A stretch of DNA of 32,814 nucleotides from a virus. A program made the position numbers and the translations under genes. This document shows positions 8,101-17,195 of this stretch, piece after piece; position 1 is the first letter of the stretch, and each line of letters opens with the position of its first letter. The notes under the pieces were generated by a model, which was not told the DNA's origin, ran no database searches, and saw only the letters and a list, made by a program, of their open reading frames with translations. The stretch covers positions 1-32,814 of the IMG/VR virus record IMGVR_UViG_3300023116_000187. The stretch is one strand, 5' to 3'.

Positions 8101-11100
8101 AGGAACAGGAGCAACTCCCACAGATTACTACTATAACAATGGTGTTATTGTAGATATTTTGAGTGAAGGAACTGGTTCATTTAATTACAAACCAATCACT
8201 GTAACAGTAGAAGGAAATATTGGTGTTTCTACTAATACAGGGCAGAACTTCTCCTGCATAGTACAACCAATTTTCAGGGGGTCTGTGGACTCTCTGGACC
8301 TCTCTGCAGGTGGTGTAGGGTATGGCGCATCTGAAGTAGTTAATTTTGATAGACAACCAGATATCACTCTTAGAAGTGGAGAAAATGCTCAATTGATTCC
8401 AGTGGTGGATAATGGAATCATTACAGATATTATTATTCAAAGTAGTGGAAATGGATATAATTCACCACCTGATATTACAATCAATAGTTCTACTGGAAGA
8501 AATGCAGCATTGACACCCATCATTAGAGATGGAAAGATTGTAGATGTAGTCATAGCAAAGGGTGGAATAGGATATAGTTCAGCAGATTCTATTACAGTAA
8601 CTGCTGCTGGTTCTGGCGCTATTATCAATGCCAATATTAGAAAGTGGAATATCAACCTATTTGAAAGAAACTTTAACATTATTGAAGATGATGATGGTTT
8701 TGTGGAAGAAAGCATCAATGACAAAACTCTTGAATATTGTCACATCTATGCTCCAAGAGAATTAAGAAAGCACACATATTCTGTTTCTGGTAATGAACCA
8801 GTTTATGGTAATGCCGATTTAACTTTTGTTAGTGGATTTGAAGCAGACAGTAAGTATCATTCACCAATACTTGGTTGGGCATATGATGGAAATCCAATCT
8901 ATGGACCATTTGGATTCACAAGTGTGTCAAGTGGAACAATCAAGAGAATGGTATCTGGATATGAATTGCAGGCAGATACAACCAATAGACCACCAACTAC
9001 AGTTTATCCAGAAGGATTCTTCATTGAAGATTATGTTTATACTGGAAAGGGTGATCTTGATGAGCACAATGGAAGATATTGCATAACTCCAGATTATCCA
9101 AATGGAGTTTATGCTTATTTTGCTACTATTAATTCTACAGTTGATTCATCAGGTCCATTTAAAAATTATAAAAGACCAGTTTTCCCATATTTGATTGGTC
9201 ACAAATACAATTCACAACCAAACCTCTTCAACTTTAGACAAACATCAAATCAAATTGAATACAACTTACAGAACAGTTCATTCTTGAGATGCACTCAGGT
9301 CTATCACACAAATGATGATAAGAGTGGATATGATTATATCTTCAATTCAAAGAAGAAGAAACCTCAGACAATTGATATTACATCTGCTTCAGTTGGATCT
9401 ATTGAGAGCGTTGGTATTCTTACTGGTGGAACAAACTATAAAATCAATGATAGAGTTGATTTCAATAATGATGGATCTGGAGGGAGAAGTGCTGATGTAA
9501 GAGTTTCAAGAATTTCTGGTAAGACCATTGACACCATTAGTGTTGCTTCAACAAGCATCTATAATGTAGAGTTTATCAAGTACAATCAAAGTTACATTGG
9601 ATTTGCAGCAACACCTCACGGATTGTTGACCAATGATGTTGTTCAGATTTCTGGAATATCCACATATTTCAAAGGATTTAATGGGTCTTATCCTGTTGGT
9701 GTTAGAAGTGATAATTTTGTCTTGACCCTTGGTATTGGAACCACGGCAGCAACTGGAGATGTTACTTATCTCTATGTTTCTGGTGCTCTTGGTTATCCAA
9801 ATATCAGACCAAATGATATTTTGAGAATTGGTACTGAGGAGGTAAAAGTTCTCAATGTTGATGCAGATACTCAAAGAATTCGTGTTCTTAGAGCACAAAA
9901 CAACACTGTAGGTGTTGCTCATACCAGCAGAGAAATTCTATATGAAGATCCCAGAAAGTTTACTGTAAACATCAGTGGTCTTACTACAGACAAAAACTTC
10001 ACCATCAATAGGGAACTTTATTTTGATCCAGCAGAATCTGTTGGAACAGGAACTGCTACAGGTGCTGGGATAGGCACCACAGTCACCTTCTCAAATCCAG
10101 GTATTGGTGCTACACAGGTATTTGTACCAACAAGGGCAATTTATATTCCCAACCACAATTTAAAGATTAATGACATTCTTACATATTCAACAAATGGTGG
10201 CACACCATTGTATGTTTGGAATGGAATTGGTGGAACTTCTTACAATAGTTTGTCAAACTTCCAATATGTTTATGCTGCTCCAATTACAAATGATTTAGTT
10301 GGCATTAGTTCCAATAAAGTTGGAATGGGAAGCACTGGATATGTTGGCATCAATACATCCACTAACTTACTCTATTTCACCAATACTGGAATTGGCGATA
10401 CTCATAGTTTCACAACAAACTACGATAACATTATTAGTGGACAAGTAACTCAAAATATAGTTACTGTTTCCACAGCAAGCACTCACAATCTTTCACTTTC
10501 TGATAGAGTTTTTGTTGAAGTCAAACCAATAGGAATTACCACAGTTTCTGTAAGATATAATTCCTATAATAGAAGAATTGTATTTGATCCAAAATCATTT
10601 ACAGCAGGTGACATTGATATTTCCAATGATACCATTGCATTTGATGATCAATACTTCAATATTGGAGATAGAGTAATTCACACATCATCTTCTCCTGCAG
10701 GTGGTCTTGTTGATGAGAAAATGTATTATGTTCTTCCATATAATGAAACAAAGATTAGGCTTGTTGAAAATTACTTCGAGCTCTCATCTCAAGAACCAAA
10801 GTATGTCAATATCACAAGTTCTGGTGATGGTACTCTTTCCAAAATCAATCCACAAGTAAAGTCAAATAGAAACATCAAACTTAAATTTGATCTTTCTGAT
10901 TCATCGCTGTCCTTCGTCAATAACAGCACCAGATATTCTGCTTTTGATTTTGCTCTTTATAGTGATAAAGAGTATAACAACAATTATCTGACTTCTGGCA
11001 ATTCAAGCACCTTTGAAGTATCTTCCAGTGGAAAAATTGGAATTGATACTTCTGCAAATTTGACATTGAATATTTCTGACAATGTTCCTACAAATCTCTA

Positions 11101-14100
11101 TTATAAGTTCACCCCAACTAATTTGGACATAGTTCCAGATGATCAGAAGGGCATTTCAATTGATGATACAATTTCAAACTTTAATGAAATTGAAGTAGTC
11201 AAAACTGCGTATGATGGAAACTATCAAATTGTTGGACTTGGTACAACTACTTTCTCATATAATGTGCCAGTGGCTCCGGAGGCAACTCTTTATAATACAA
11301 CCAATTCCAATATCTCATATGAAACCAGTTCTACCAGTGCAAGTGGTTCTATTACACAGTTAAAGATTTATGATGGTGGAAGGGATTATAGAACTCTTCC
11401 TGGAATTACCTCTGTAATTAGTGGAGTTGGTAGTGGTGCCATACTTGAGGCACAATCCACTTCTGTTGGTAGAATCCTCACAACCAAATTCAATGATATT
11501 GGATTTGATTATCCATCAGACACCACTTTAAGAGTAACTGCAAACATTCCAGAGAATTTAAAAGTAGATCCACTCACCTCATTTGAGAGCATTGGTATTT
11601 CATCTGGTGGAAAAAATTATCTTGTAGCACCTGATCTTATTGTTATTGATGGTTTTACAGGAAATGTTGTTGAAGATGTTGATCTAAAATATTCTCTTGG
11701 TGATACCAGTGTAAGAATACTGAAAAATACTCAGGGAATTTATAATACAACACCAACAATTCTCCCAGTAAAAAATAGCAATGGTGTTGGAATTTCTTCA
11801 CTGACCTATGATTCTGCTACAAAGGTAGTCAGATTGTATTTGAATACCCAATTCAGCAATGCAGAAGATTTCCCATTTGCTGTTGGTGAAAATATTATGG
11901 TTGAGAATATCAGTGTTGGTGGTATTGGAACAACTGGTAAAGGATACAATTCTAAAAACTATGGTTATACCCTATTCCCAGTTACTGCAGCAGATAGTCA
12001 ATTAGGGGGATCTGGTGCTTATGTTGAATATAGCCTTGATCCATACATTCAAGATGGGAGTTCACCTGGTTCTGTTGATGGGTCAAATTCTGCAGGAAGA
12101 GCAATCCCACAAAACCATTTCCCAATCTTTGACATTAAACTAAAGAAAAATGATTTCTTTGTTGGTGAGAGAGTAACCAATGGAACTAAAGTTGGCGTAG
12201 TTGGAAGATGGGATCCTCTTAGTGAATACGTCATTGTTTCTACAGACAAAGAGTTCACTGTTGGAACAAAGATTATTGGACAGAGTTCTGGGGCACAGGC
12301 AACAATTAAGTCCAAATTGAACTTCAGTTCAGAAGTTATCACTGGAGCAGGAGCAACAGTCATTGATGGATGGCAGAGTAATTCTGGATTCCTGAATGAT
12401 AATCTCCAGAGACTCCCAAATAATGAATACTATCAAACTTTATCGTACTCATTGAAGTCAAGTATCCCTTATGGCACTTGGGATGATGCAGTAAGTTCCA
12501 TGAACCACACTGCTGGATTTGCAAAATTTGCAGATTATGTGGCAGAGAGTAAAGAAGATACTCCAGAAGGAATTGTTCAGACACAAGATTCTGGAGTTGA
12601 TATTACTGTAGATATTATTGGAACAGGCAAATTAAATTGTGTCTATGATTTTGACTATGCTACTGAAAAAACTATCAATGTTGATGGAATTATAACATCT
12701 ACAGAAGTTATTTTTGAAAATGGCGTATTTGTTGATTACTTCGAATCCTTTGGAAACAGAGTTTTAAGCATTGATGATATTAGTGGACAATTTAACAGCA
12801 ATGAGAGAGAAACTCGATACACTGCAATTGCTGATTTCTCAGATCATGTGAAATACACAAAGATATTCAATTTTGTACAAGATATAAATCTTCAGGGAGA
12901 AAGAAAAGCAGCAATTATATCTGTTCTCCAGCATGATGAGATTGGTTATATTCAAGAGTATGCAACTATTGAAACTGGAGCAGAACTTGGATACTATGAT
13001 TATCAAGCAACATCTGATGGATTCAATATCAACTTCTATCCAAATGATTATGAATTTACAAGATATGCATTGTCATCAGTATCATTTGATGCAATAAACA
13101 ATGTTACTGGTGTTGGTTCAACTAACATTGGAACAATTTCGCTCATAAATTCATATCAAACAAATGTTGCTGCTGCCACAACCACAACAATTGTTTCTAT
13201 CTCATCAACATACAGAGCATCTAAGGCTCTGATCATGCTTGAAAATGATGAGCAGCAATTCACTGCATCTGAATTGAACATCCTCCATGATGGAACAGAT
13301 GTCTATATGACAGAGTTTGGTGATCTTAGTGTGAGTTTGACTCCAGATTTTACTGGATTTGGAACCTTCCATTCATATATTGATGGTTCTCAAATCAAAG
13401 TTGATTTCATTCCAAGTGTTGGAGTAGCACTAACTGCCAATTCTAATGTTGTTTCCATTGCTAACTCAGAAGCAACTGGAATTGGATCTGTAAGATTGGA
13501 TGTTTGTGATGTAACCTCACATTATGCTTCTATTGCTGCATCTGGATCCCCAACAGCAGTAAATGTTGCTTCTTATCATGATCCAATCTTAAGTTCATAT
13601 AATCTTGTTTCTGTTGAAGATTTGACAAATAACGAGTATGAAATGTTTGAAGCAATCCTTCTAACAGGAATTACTGATGAAAATGAAGCAGTATTTGTTG
13701 AATTTGCAAATATGTCTTCTGGTGCAGGTTTGGGTACTGTTGGATTCAGCACTGATAGTGGAAATCACCTCACATTTACTCCAGAACCAAATATTGATGT
13801 TGAGGTAAGAACCTATTCTATGGGAATGTTGGTTTATGATGCTAATCTACTTCCAACAGGAATTGGATTCACAAATACTGAACTAACAACTCATGCAAGA
13901 GAATATAGAGGAACCAGACTTGAATTGGCAACCTCATTTGGTCTTAAGCATAATGGACTGGAGATCTTTAGAAGATCTTTCGATGGAAATAGCACATCTA
14001 TTGTTGATCTGACTGGAAACTTTGTTAGAATTCCTGATCACTTCTTTGTTACTGGTGAAAAGGTAACTTATCAGTATTCAGGAACAGGAACAGAAAATGC

Positions 14101-17100
14101 AATTGGTATTGCAACAACTACTGTTCCAGGAATTGGATCTACTGATAAACTTCCAACAGAACTTTATATTGTTAAAAACAGTGATGTAAATCTGAGATTT
14201 GCAGCAACTGCTGAGGATGCTTTGGCATCTGTTCCTAATACATTTGATATTACAACTGTTGGTATTGGAACTTCTCACCACATTAGGTCATCAAATCCAA
14301 ATCCAAGAGTGATGATTGCTATTGATAATATCATCCAATCTCCAATCATTTCTGCTGGTGTAACTCACTCTTTGGCAGATAATATTGTCTTTGACACTAA
14401 TTTTGAATTGAGCGGAATATCTTCCATATTTGCTGATGATTTGATAAAAATAGAAGATGAATATATGCTGGTTCTTGGTGTTGGAGTTGGAGGTGCCAAT
14501 AATGTCACTGTTAGAAGAGCACAAATGGGTTCTCAAGCAGTAAGACATAATATTGGAACCTTAGTTACCAAGATCTCTGGTAATTACAATATTGAAGAAA
14601 ACACACTTCACTTTACCAGTCCTCCTTATGGAAATACTCCAATTGGAACTACAAGTGGTGATCCTGATAACAGAGATTGGACAGGAATTACTACAAGTTC
14701 CACCTTCCAAGGAAGATCTTTCATGAGATCCGCAGCAGTTGGATCTACAACAGATACTTATGGTAAAAATTATGTCTTTGATGACATCTCAAGAGATTTC
14801 ACTGGAATCAGTAGTCAGTTTACCTTAAGTTCTGATAAAAATAATGTTGCAGGATTCTCTACAGATAATGCTATTGTTTTGATCAATGGAATATTCCAAC
14901 TCCCACAAGGAGAACAACCAACCAGTGTTCAGAGAGGTGACTACGACTTGGAGGAGGGTTCAGTAACTGGTATTACAACAATTACCTTTACTGGAAATTC
15001 AGAACTGCCTTTTGGATATGATCCAAACAGAACAGCATATCCAACTGGTGGACAAATTGTTAGTGTTGGTTCAACAGAAGGATTTGGATATCAACCTCTT
15101 GTTTCTGCTGGTGGAACTGCTGTTGTTTCTGGTCTTGGGACAATATCATCCATTAGCATTGGAAACAGTGGATCTGGATATAGAGTAGGAATTCAAACAG
15201 TTGTCAATGTAGGGGTTCAAACTTACAGTTCAGGAACACCAAATATTGAATTTATTGGAACTGCTGCTATTAGTGGTGGTCATATTGTAAGTATTGCCAT
15301 CACAAATCCTGGAGCTGGATATACCAGCACTAATCCACCAGAAGTAGTGATTGATTCTCCTCTTCCATATTCAAATATTCCTTTGGTCTATAGTTCTGAT
15401 TCATTGACTGGTTCTGGTCAGAGTGCAACTGTGGATATCACTGTGGGACAAGGTTCGAGTGTTATTAACTTTGAATTTAACAATTATGGATTTGGGTATG
15501 GACCTGATGAAATTTTGACAGTGAATATTGGTGGTGTGAGCGGTATTCCAACTGATACAACTAAAACATTTAATGAATTCCAAATTACTATTGATAGAAC
15601 TTTCAGTGATCAGTTCACTGGTTGGAATATTGGACAACTGCAAGTTATTGATGCTCTTGATAATGAGTTTGATGGATTGCAAAATACCTTTGCCATGAAG
15701 ATTAATGGTGAACCATTCTCAGCCAAAACCAGAAAAGGTTCAAATGTTGATCTTGTACAAACCTTGATAGTATTCATTAATGATGTCCTTCAAGAACCCA
15801 ATCTTTCATATACATTTAAAGGTGGTAGTTTAATTAACTTTAATGAGGCACCAAAGGAAGGTGACATTTCTAAAATTCTTTTCTACAAAGGAACTGATGG
15901 TTTAGATGTTCAGTTTGTTGATATTATTGAATCTTTAAAAGTTGGTGATGATATTGAATTAAACTATGACCCAGATCAAAATCAATCTCCTGCTCTTGAT
16001 CAAGATCCAAGGATCATAACTGGAATCAATACAGTTGATAGTGTAACAACAAACCCATACATTACTCCTGGTATTACTACCGACAGATCACTCTCAAGAC
16101 CTGTCATCTGGTGTAAGCAAACAGTTGATAGAATTATTGATGGTCAAAAAGTTGGTAAAGATAGACCTCAATATGAACCACAAATTTATCCATCTTCCTA
16201 TATTTTGAAATCTGTTGGAACCAGTACTGATAGAATCTATGTTGATACTGTAAGACCACTATATGATGCTAATAATGAGGCAACCATCAGATCATTCCAA
16301 GATGTCATTACAATTGTTTCACAAGACAATATTGTAGGTGCATCAGCAACTGCCATTGTTTCTGGTTTGGGTACTATTTCATCTCTGACAATAACAAATC
16401 CTGGTATTGGATATACAGTTGCTCCACAAGTAACTATTGCTAATCCTGTTGGACTTGATACAACATCAAGAGCTAGTGTTACTTCCACTATAAGTGGCGT
16501 TGGAACTGTTGCCACATTGACAGTATCATCTCCAGGAACTGGTTACACTTCATCAAATCCACCAATCGTTCTGATTGAAACTCCAAATGTCATTAGAGAG
16601 AAGGCAAATGTCACTTCATACACTGGTGATGATGGAATTGTAGTTGGAGTTGGAACAACCGTCTCTGGATCGCAAGATCAATTCTTCTTTGATCTCTTCA
16701 TTCCTATGCATTCCCCATTAAGAAATGCAAGTGTTGTTGGAACTGCTATTACAATTAGTGGAATATCTACTTCTGAGTATCTGGTAATAAGTGATACAGA
16801 CATTTCAATTGGAAGCACATTTGCATCTCAAGATGTAGATGGTAATTCAGTTGGTGTTGGAACAACATTTATTGATTGTGTTTACCAGGTTGCTGGTTTT
16901 GAAAATAGACAAATGACAGTTGCTGGTGTTTCTACTGTTGGTAGAAGAATTTTTGTCAATGTGGATACTGTTGGAACTGGAATTGGAACTACAACTGCAC
17001 CAAATATGGGCAACTATAGTTGGGGTAAGATTGTTCTTGATGTAAGAACAGAGTCAAATGATTTTAACTTCTATGGTGATTCTGGGGTTACTGGAATTAC

Positions 17101-17158
17101 AACATCTGCTATAGTTTCCAGATTCAATTCATTGAAGTTCAAAAACTATATTGTATAA
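5132..17158 (+). CDS. Giant gp7-like baseplate wedge protein (4008 residues) with module array and YHYH-type domain
   Basis: One uninterrupted 12-kb ORF encodes a protein of roughly 430 kDa. Residues 1 to about 250 carry an EDFPLLTSFLEQYY segment, then LDQRNFIYNSDSFYKSKGT and FEILFRALYGVDVKV. This resembles the C-terminal part of T4 gp7 (1032 residues), the wedge initiator that binds gp10, gp8, gp6 and gp53. Position between gp6 and gp8 is the T4 position of gene 7. The rest is beta-type module repeats: GxGY units (for example around residues 733-803, 1050-1170, 2073-2190, 3337-3410, 3747-3820); IGxE..V..RA units (about 100-125, 1564-1600, 3104-3150); HxLxxxDxVxY..YYV units; and three 'INGxxQxP'-type units (about 3060, 3248, 3545). 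A YHYH-type domain occupies about 1202-1335. There is no signal peptide. It starts 14 bases after gp6 and has no Shine-Dalgarno. Wedge role is probable; the function of the array is unknown. Confidence 0.8.
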   Translation: MAVDRVQFQDIVASQLPRYVREDFPLLTSFLEQYYISQEYQGGVIDLVSNLDQYVKVDELYNLKNSTVLLSDISYGDTTIETSSVGNFTEGFPETNGLIKIGDEIIRYEYKTDSSFVNCTRGFSGVTSYTKSNQPDELVFSTSDSDEHSSGSTIYNLNILFLQEFFKKLKRQVVPGFSDRSLYTGLDQRNFIYNSDSFYKSKGTDESFEILFRALYGVDVKVIKPTEYLLRPSDANYRIVQKLVVEEKTGNPLDLTNLTLFQDQTGARGSVTNVEQIQYDQGQYYRLSVDFGYQRDIDVSGTIFSEFIPNPVTKILNSVSSGSTIVDVDSTVGFGSTGSLISQDSDGNDVTLTYLDKNDNQFLNVSGIYGSLGKGINIHADQYAYAYVGINTLEKIEVRVTATLKDFKKNEQTYLFKKDDKINLQSIGIEKNDEKSQNWLYNVKTNWEVENVKLLDATENSYEVTTYDEVFLSERYNVNLIDVSNNNSTVTGTVKRVTGKRTFQVDLSSSVTVTNSFKVENQLLKGNSGTYQNLEDFPCNVQNVYTNYEGEYLVASNSIPNYSVESNPYDRKVTFSGTFNGTDTITLTPSTDHGLYTGDAVWYKPAIITTTTTNADGITITTQSEDKLSNVDEGILYVYRIDQSRIKLSRSRSDLFAGNYVSLTGTVTNNELIYYNFYNKELSPQRIYRSILPPVNKSGEYATVPGYTGMLINGVEILNYKSIDTIAYGDILSFDASKGGSGYDVINPPTLHITDQVGTGATGTCCVTGSLKRIDIIDNGFDYVDKPTIRISGGNGTGAAAEPNMSAIIHSVKFNAEAGITTTNTVGVGITNDTIGFSTFHKFAQSEKVVYISNNLTNVGGLSTGASYYVNLVNDYSIQLHTKESDATSGINTVSLTSLGSGIQRIQSAQRKNIVSSIVITNSGTGYQNKKRTIPTSGINTSLNQIKIVGHGYESKEIIKYTGSNLSGVSTTKDYYVVKVDNDTFSLSEVGTGATPTDYYYNNGVIVDILSEGTGSFNYKPITVTVEGNIGVSTNTGQNFSCIVQPIFRGSVDSLDLSAGGVGYGASEVVNFDRQPDITLRSGENAQLIPVVDNGIITDIIIQSSGNGYNSPPDITINSSTGRNAALTPIIRDGKIVDVVIAKGGIGYSSADSITVTAAGSGAIINANIRKWNINLFERNFNIIEDDDGFVEESINDKTLEYCHIYAPRELRKHTYSVSGNEPVYGNADLTFVSGFEADSKYHSPILGWAYDGNPIYGPFGFTSVSSGTIKRMVSGYELQADTTNRPPTTVYPEGFFIEDYVYTGKGDLDEHNGRYCITPDYPNGVYAYFATINSTVDSSGPFKNYKRPVFPYLIGHKYNSQPNLFNFRQTSNQIEYNLQNSSFLRCTQVYHTNDDKSGYDYIFNSKKKKPQTIDITSASVGSIESVGILTGGTNYKINDRVDFNNDGSGGRSADVRVSRISGKTIDTISVASTSIYNVEFIKYNQSYIGFAATPHGLLTNDVVQISGISTYFKGFNGSYPVGVRSDNFVLTLGIGTTAATGDVTYLYVSGALGYPNIRPNDILRIGTEEVKVLNVDADTQRIRVLRAQNNTVGVAHTSREILYEDPRKFTVNISGLTTDKNFTINRELYFDPAESVGTGTATGAGIGTTVTFSNPGIGATQVFVPTRAIYIPNHNLKINDILTYSTNGGTPLYVWNGIGGTSYNSLSNFQYVYAAPITNDLVGISSNKVGMGSTGYVGINTSTNLLYFTNTGIGDTHSFTTNYDNIISGQVTQNIVTVSTASTHNLSLSDRVFVEVKPIGITTVSVRYNSYNRRIVFDPKSFTAGDIDISNDTIAFDDQYFNIGDRVIHTSSSPAGGLVDEKMYYVLPYNETKIRLVENYFELSSQEPKYVNITSSGDGTLSKINPQVKSNRNIKLKFDLSDSSLSFVNNSTRYSAFDFALYSDKEYNNNYLTSGNSSTFEVSSSGKIGIDTSANLTLNISDNVPTNLYYKFTPTNLDIVPDDQKGISIDDTISNFNEIEVVKTAYDGNYQIVGLGTTTFSYNVPVAPEATLYNTTNSNISYETSSTSASGSITQLKIYDGGRDYRTLPGITSVISGVGSGAILEAQSTSVGRILTTKFNDIGFDYPSDTTLRVTANIPENLKVDPLTSFESIGISSGGKNYLVAPDLIVIDGFTGNVVEDVDLKYSLGDTSVRILKNTQGIYNTTPTILPVKNSNGVGISSLTYDSATKVVRLYLNTQFSNAEDFPFAVGENIMVENISVGGIGTTGKGYNSKNYGYTLFPVTAADSQLGGSGAYVEYSLDPYIQDGSSPGSVDGSNSAGRAIPQNHFPIFDIKLKKNDFFVGERVTNGTKVGVVGRWDPLSEYVIVSTDKEFTVGTKIIGQSSGAQATIKSKLNFSSEVITGAGATVIDGWQSNSGFLNDNLQRLPNNEYYQTLSYSLKSSIPYGTWDDAVSSMNHTAGFAKFADYVAESKEDTPEGIVQTQDSGVDITVDIIGTGKLNCVYDFDYATEKTINVDGIITSTEVIFENGVFVDYFESFGNRVLSIDDISGQFNSNERETRYTAIADFSDHVKYTKIFNFVQDINLQGERKAAIISVLQHDEIGYIQEYATIETGAELGYYDYQATSDGFNINFYPNDYEFTRYALSSVSFDAINNVTGVGSTNIGTISLINSYQTNVAAATTTTIVSISSTYRASKALIMLENDEQQFTASELNILHDGTDVYMTEFGDLSVSLTPDFTGFGTFHSYIDGSQIKVDFIPSVGVALTANSNVVSIANSEATGIGSVRLDVCDVTSHYASIAASGSPTAVNVASYHDPILSSYNLVSVEDLTNNEYEMFEAILLTGITDENEAVFVEFANMSSGAGLGTVGFSTDSGNHLTFTPEPNIDVEVRTYSMGMLVYDANLLPTGIGFTNTELTTHAREYRGTRLELATSFGLKHNGLEIFRRSFDGNSTSIVDLTGNFVRIPDHFFVTGEKVTYQYSGTGTENAIGIATTTVPGIGSTDKLPTELYIVKNSDVNLRFAATAEDALASVPNTFDITTVGIGTSHHIRSSNPNPRVMIAIDNIIQSPIISAGVTHSLADNIVFDTNFELSGISSIFADDLIKIEDEYMLVLGVGVGGANNVTVRRAQMGSQAVRHNIGTLVTKISGNYNIEENTLHFTSPPYGNTPIGTTSGDPDNRDWTGITTSSTFQGRSFMRSAAVGSTTDTYGKNYVFDDISRDFTGISSQFTLSSDKNNVAGFSTDNAIVLINGIFQLPQGEQPTSVQRGDYDLEEGSVTGITTITFTGNSELPFGYDPNRTAYPTGGQIVSVGSTEGFGYQPLVSAGGTAVVSGLGTISSISIGNSGSGYRVGIQTVVNVGVQTYSSGTPNIEFIGTAAISGGHIVSIAITNPGAGYTSTNPPEVVIDSPLPYSNIPLVYSSDSLTGSGQSATVDITVGQGSSVINFEFNNYGFGYGPDEILTVNIGGVSGIPTDTTKTFNEFQITIDRTFSDQFTGWNIGQLQVIDALDNEFDGLQNTFAMKINGEPFSAKTRKGSNVDLVQTLIVFINDVLQEPNLSYTFKGGSLINFNEAPKEGDISKILFYKGTDGLDVQFVDIIESLKVGDDIELNYDPDQNQSPALDQDPRIITGINTVDSVTTNPYITPGITTDRSLSRPVIWCKQTVDRIIDGQKVGKDRPQYEPQIYPSSYILKSVGTSTDRIYVDTVRPLYDANNEATIRSFQDVITIVSQDNIVGASATAIVSGLGTISSLTITNPGIGYTVAPQVTIANPVGLDTTSRASVTSTISGVGTVATLTVSSPGTGYTSSNPPIVLIETPNVIREKANVTSYTGDDGIVVGVGTTVSGSQDQFFFDLFIPMHSPLRNASVVGTAITISGISTSEYLVISDTDISIGSTFASQDVDGNSVGVGTTFIDCVYQVAGFENRQMTVAGVSTVGRRIFVNVDTVGTGIGTTTAPNMGNYSWGKIVLDVRTESNDFNFYGDSGVTGITTSAIVSRFNSLKFKNYIV
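8735..9135 (+). other. YHYH-type domain inside the giant gp7-like protein
   Basis: Residues about 1202-1335 of the giant protein contain KYHSPILGWAYDGNPIYGP, then LDEHNGRYCITPDYPNG and YAYFAT. A SPI(L)G-A-DG-PIYGP block, LDE-NGR and a Y-Y-AT ending are the recognisable signature of the YHYH domain family, a secreted or surface protein domain of unclear function. It interrupts the repeat array as a distinct folded unit. Assignment rests on recalled motif similarity. Confidence 0.7.
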
Positions 17159-17161
17159 CAC

Positions 17162-17169
17162 ACTAAATA
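17162..17169 (+). promoter_or_regulatory. T4-like late-promoter motif ACTAAATA
   Basis: The motif lies in the only gap between the giant gene and gp8, 26 bases before the gp8 ATG. It opens the gp8 unit. The leader after it is A/T-rich with no Shine-Dalgarno. Confidence 0.75.
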
Positions 17170-17195
17170 CATAAAGAAAAAAATACCATTTAAAA

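Noticed and set aside
5132-17158. The possibility that the 12-kb ORF is several genes joined by an assembly error.
   Set aside because: The frame is open throughout, composition looks uniform by eye, the same module families recur from end to end, and no internal late motif with a matching start was noticed. Read-level data would settle it.
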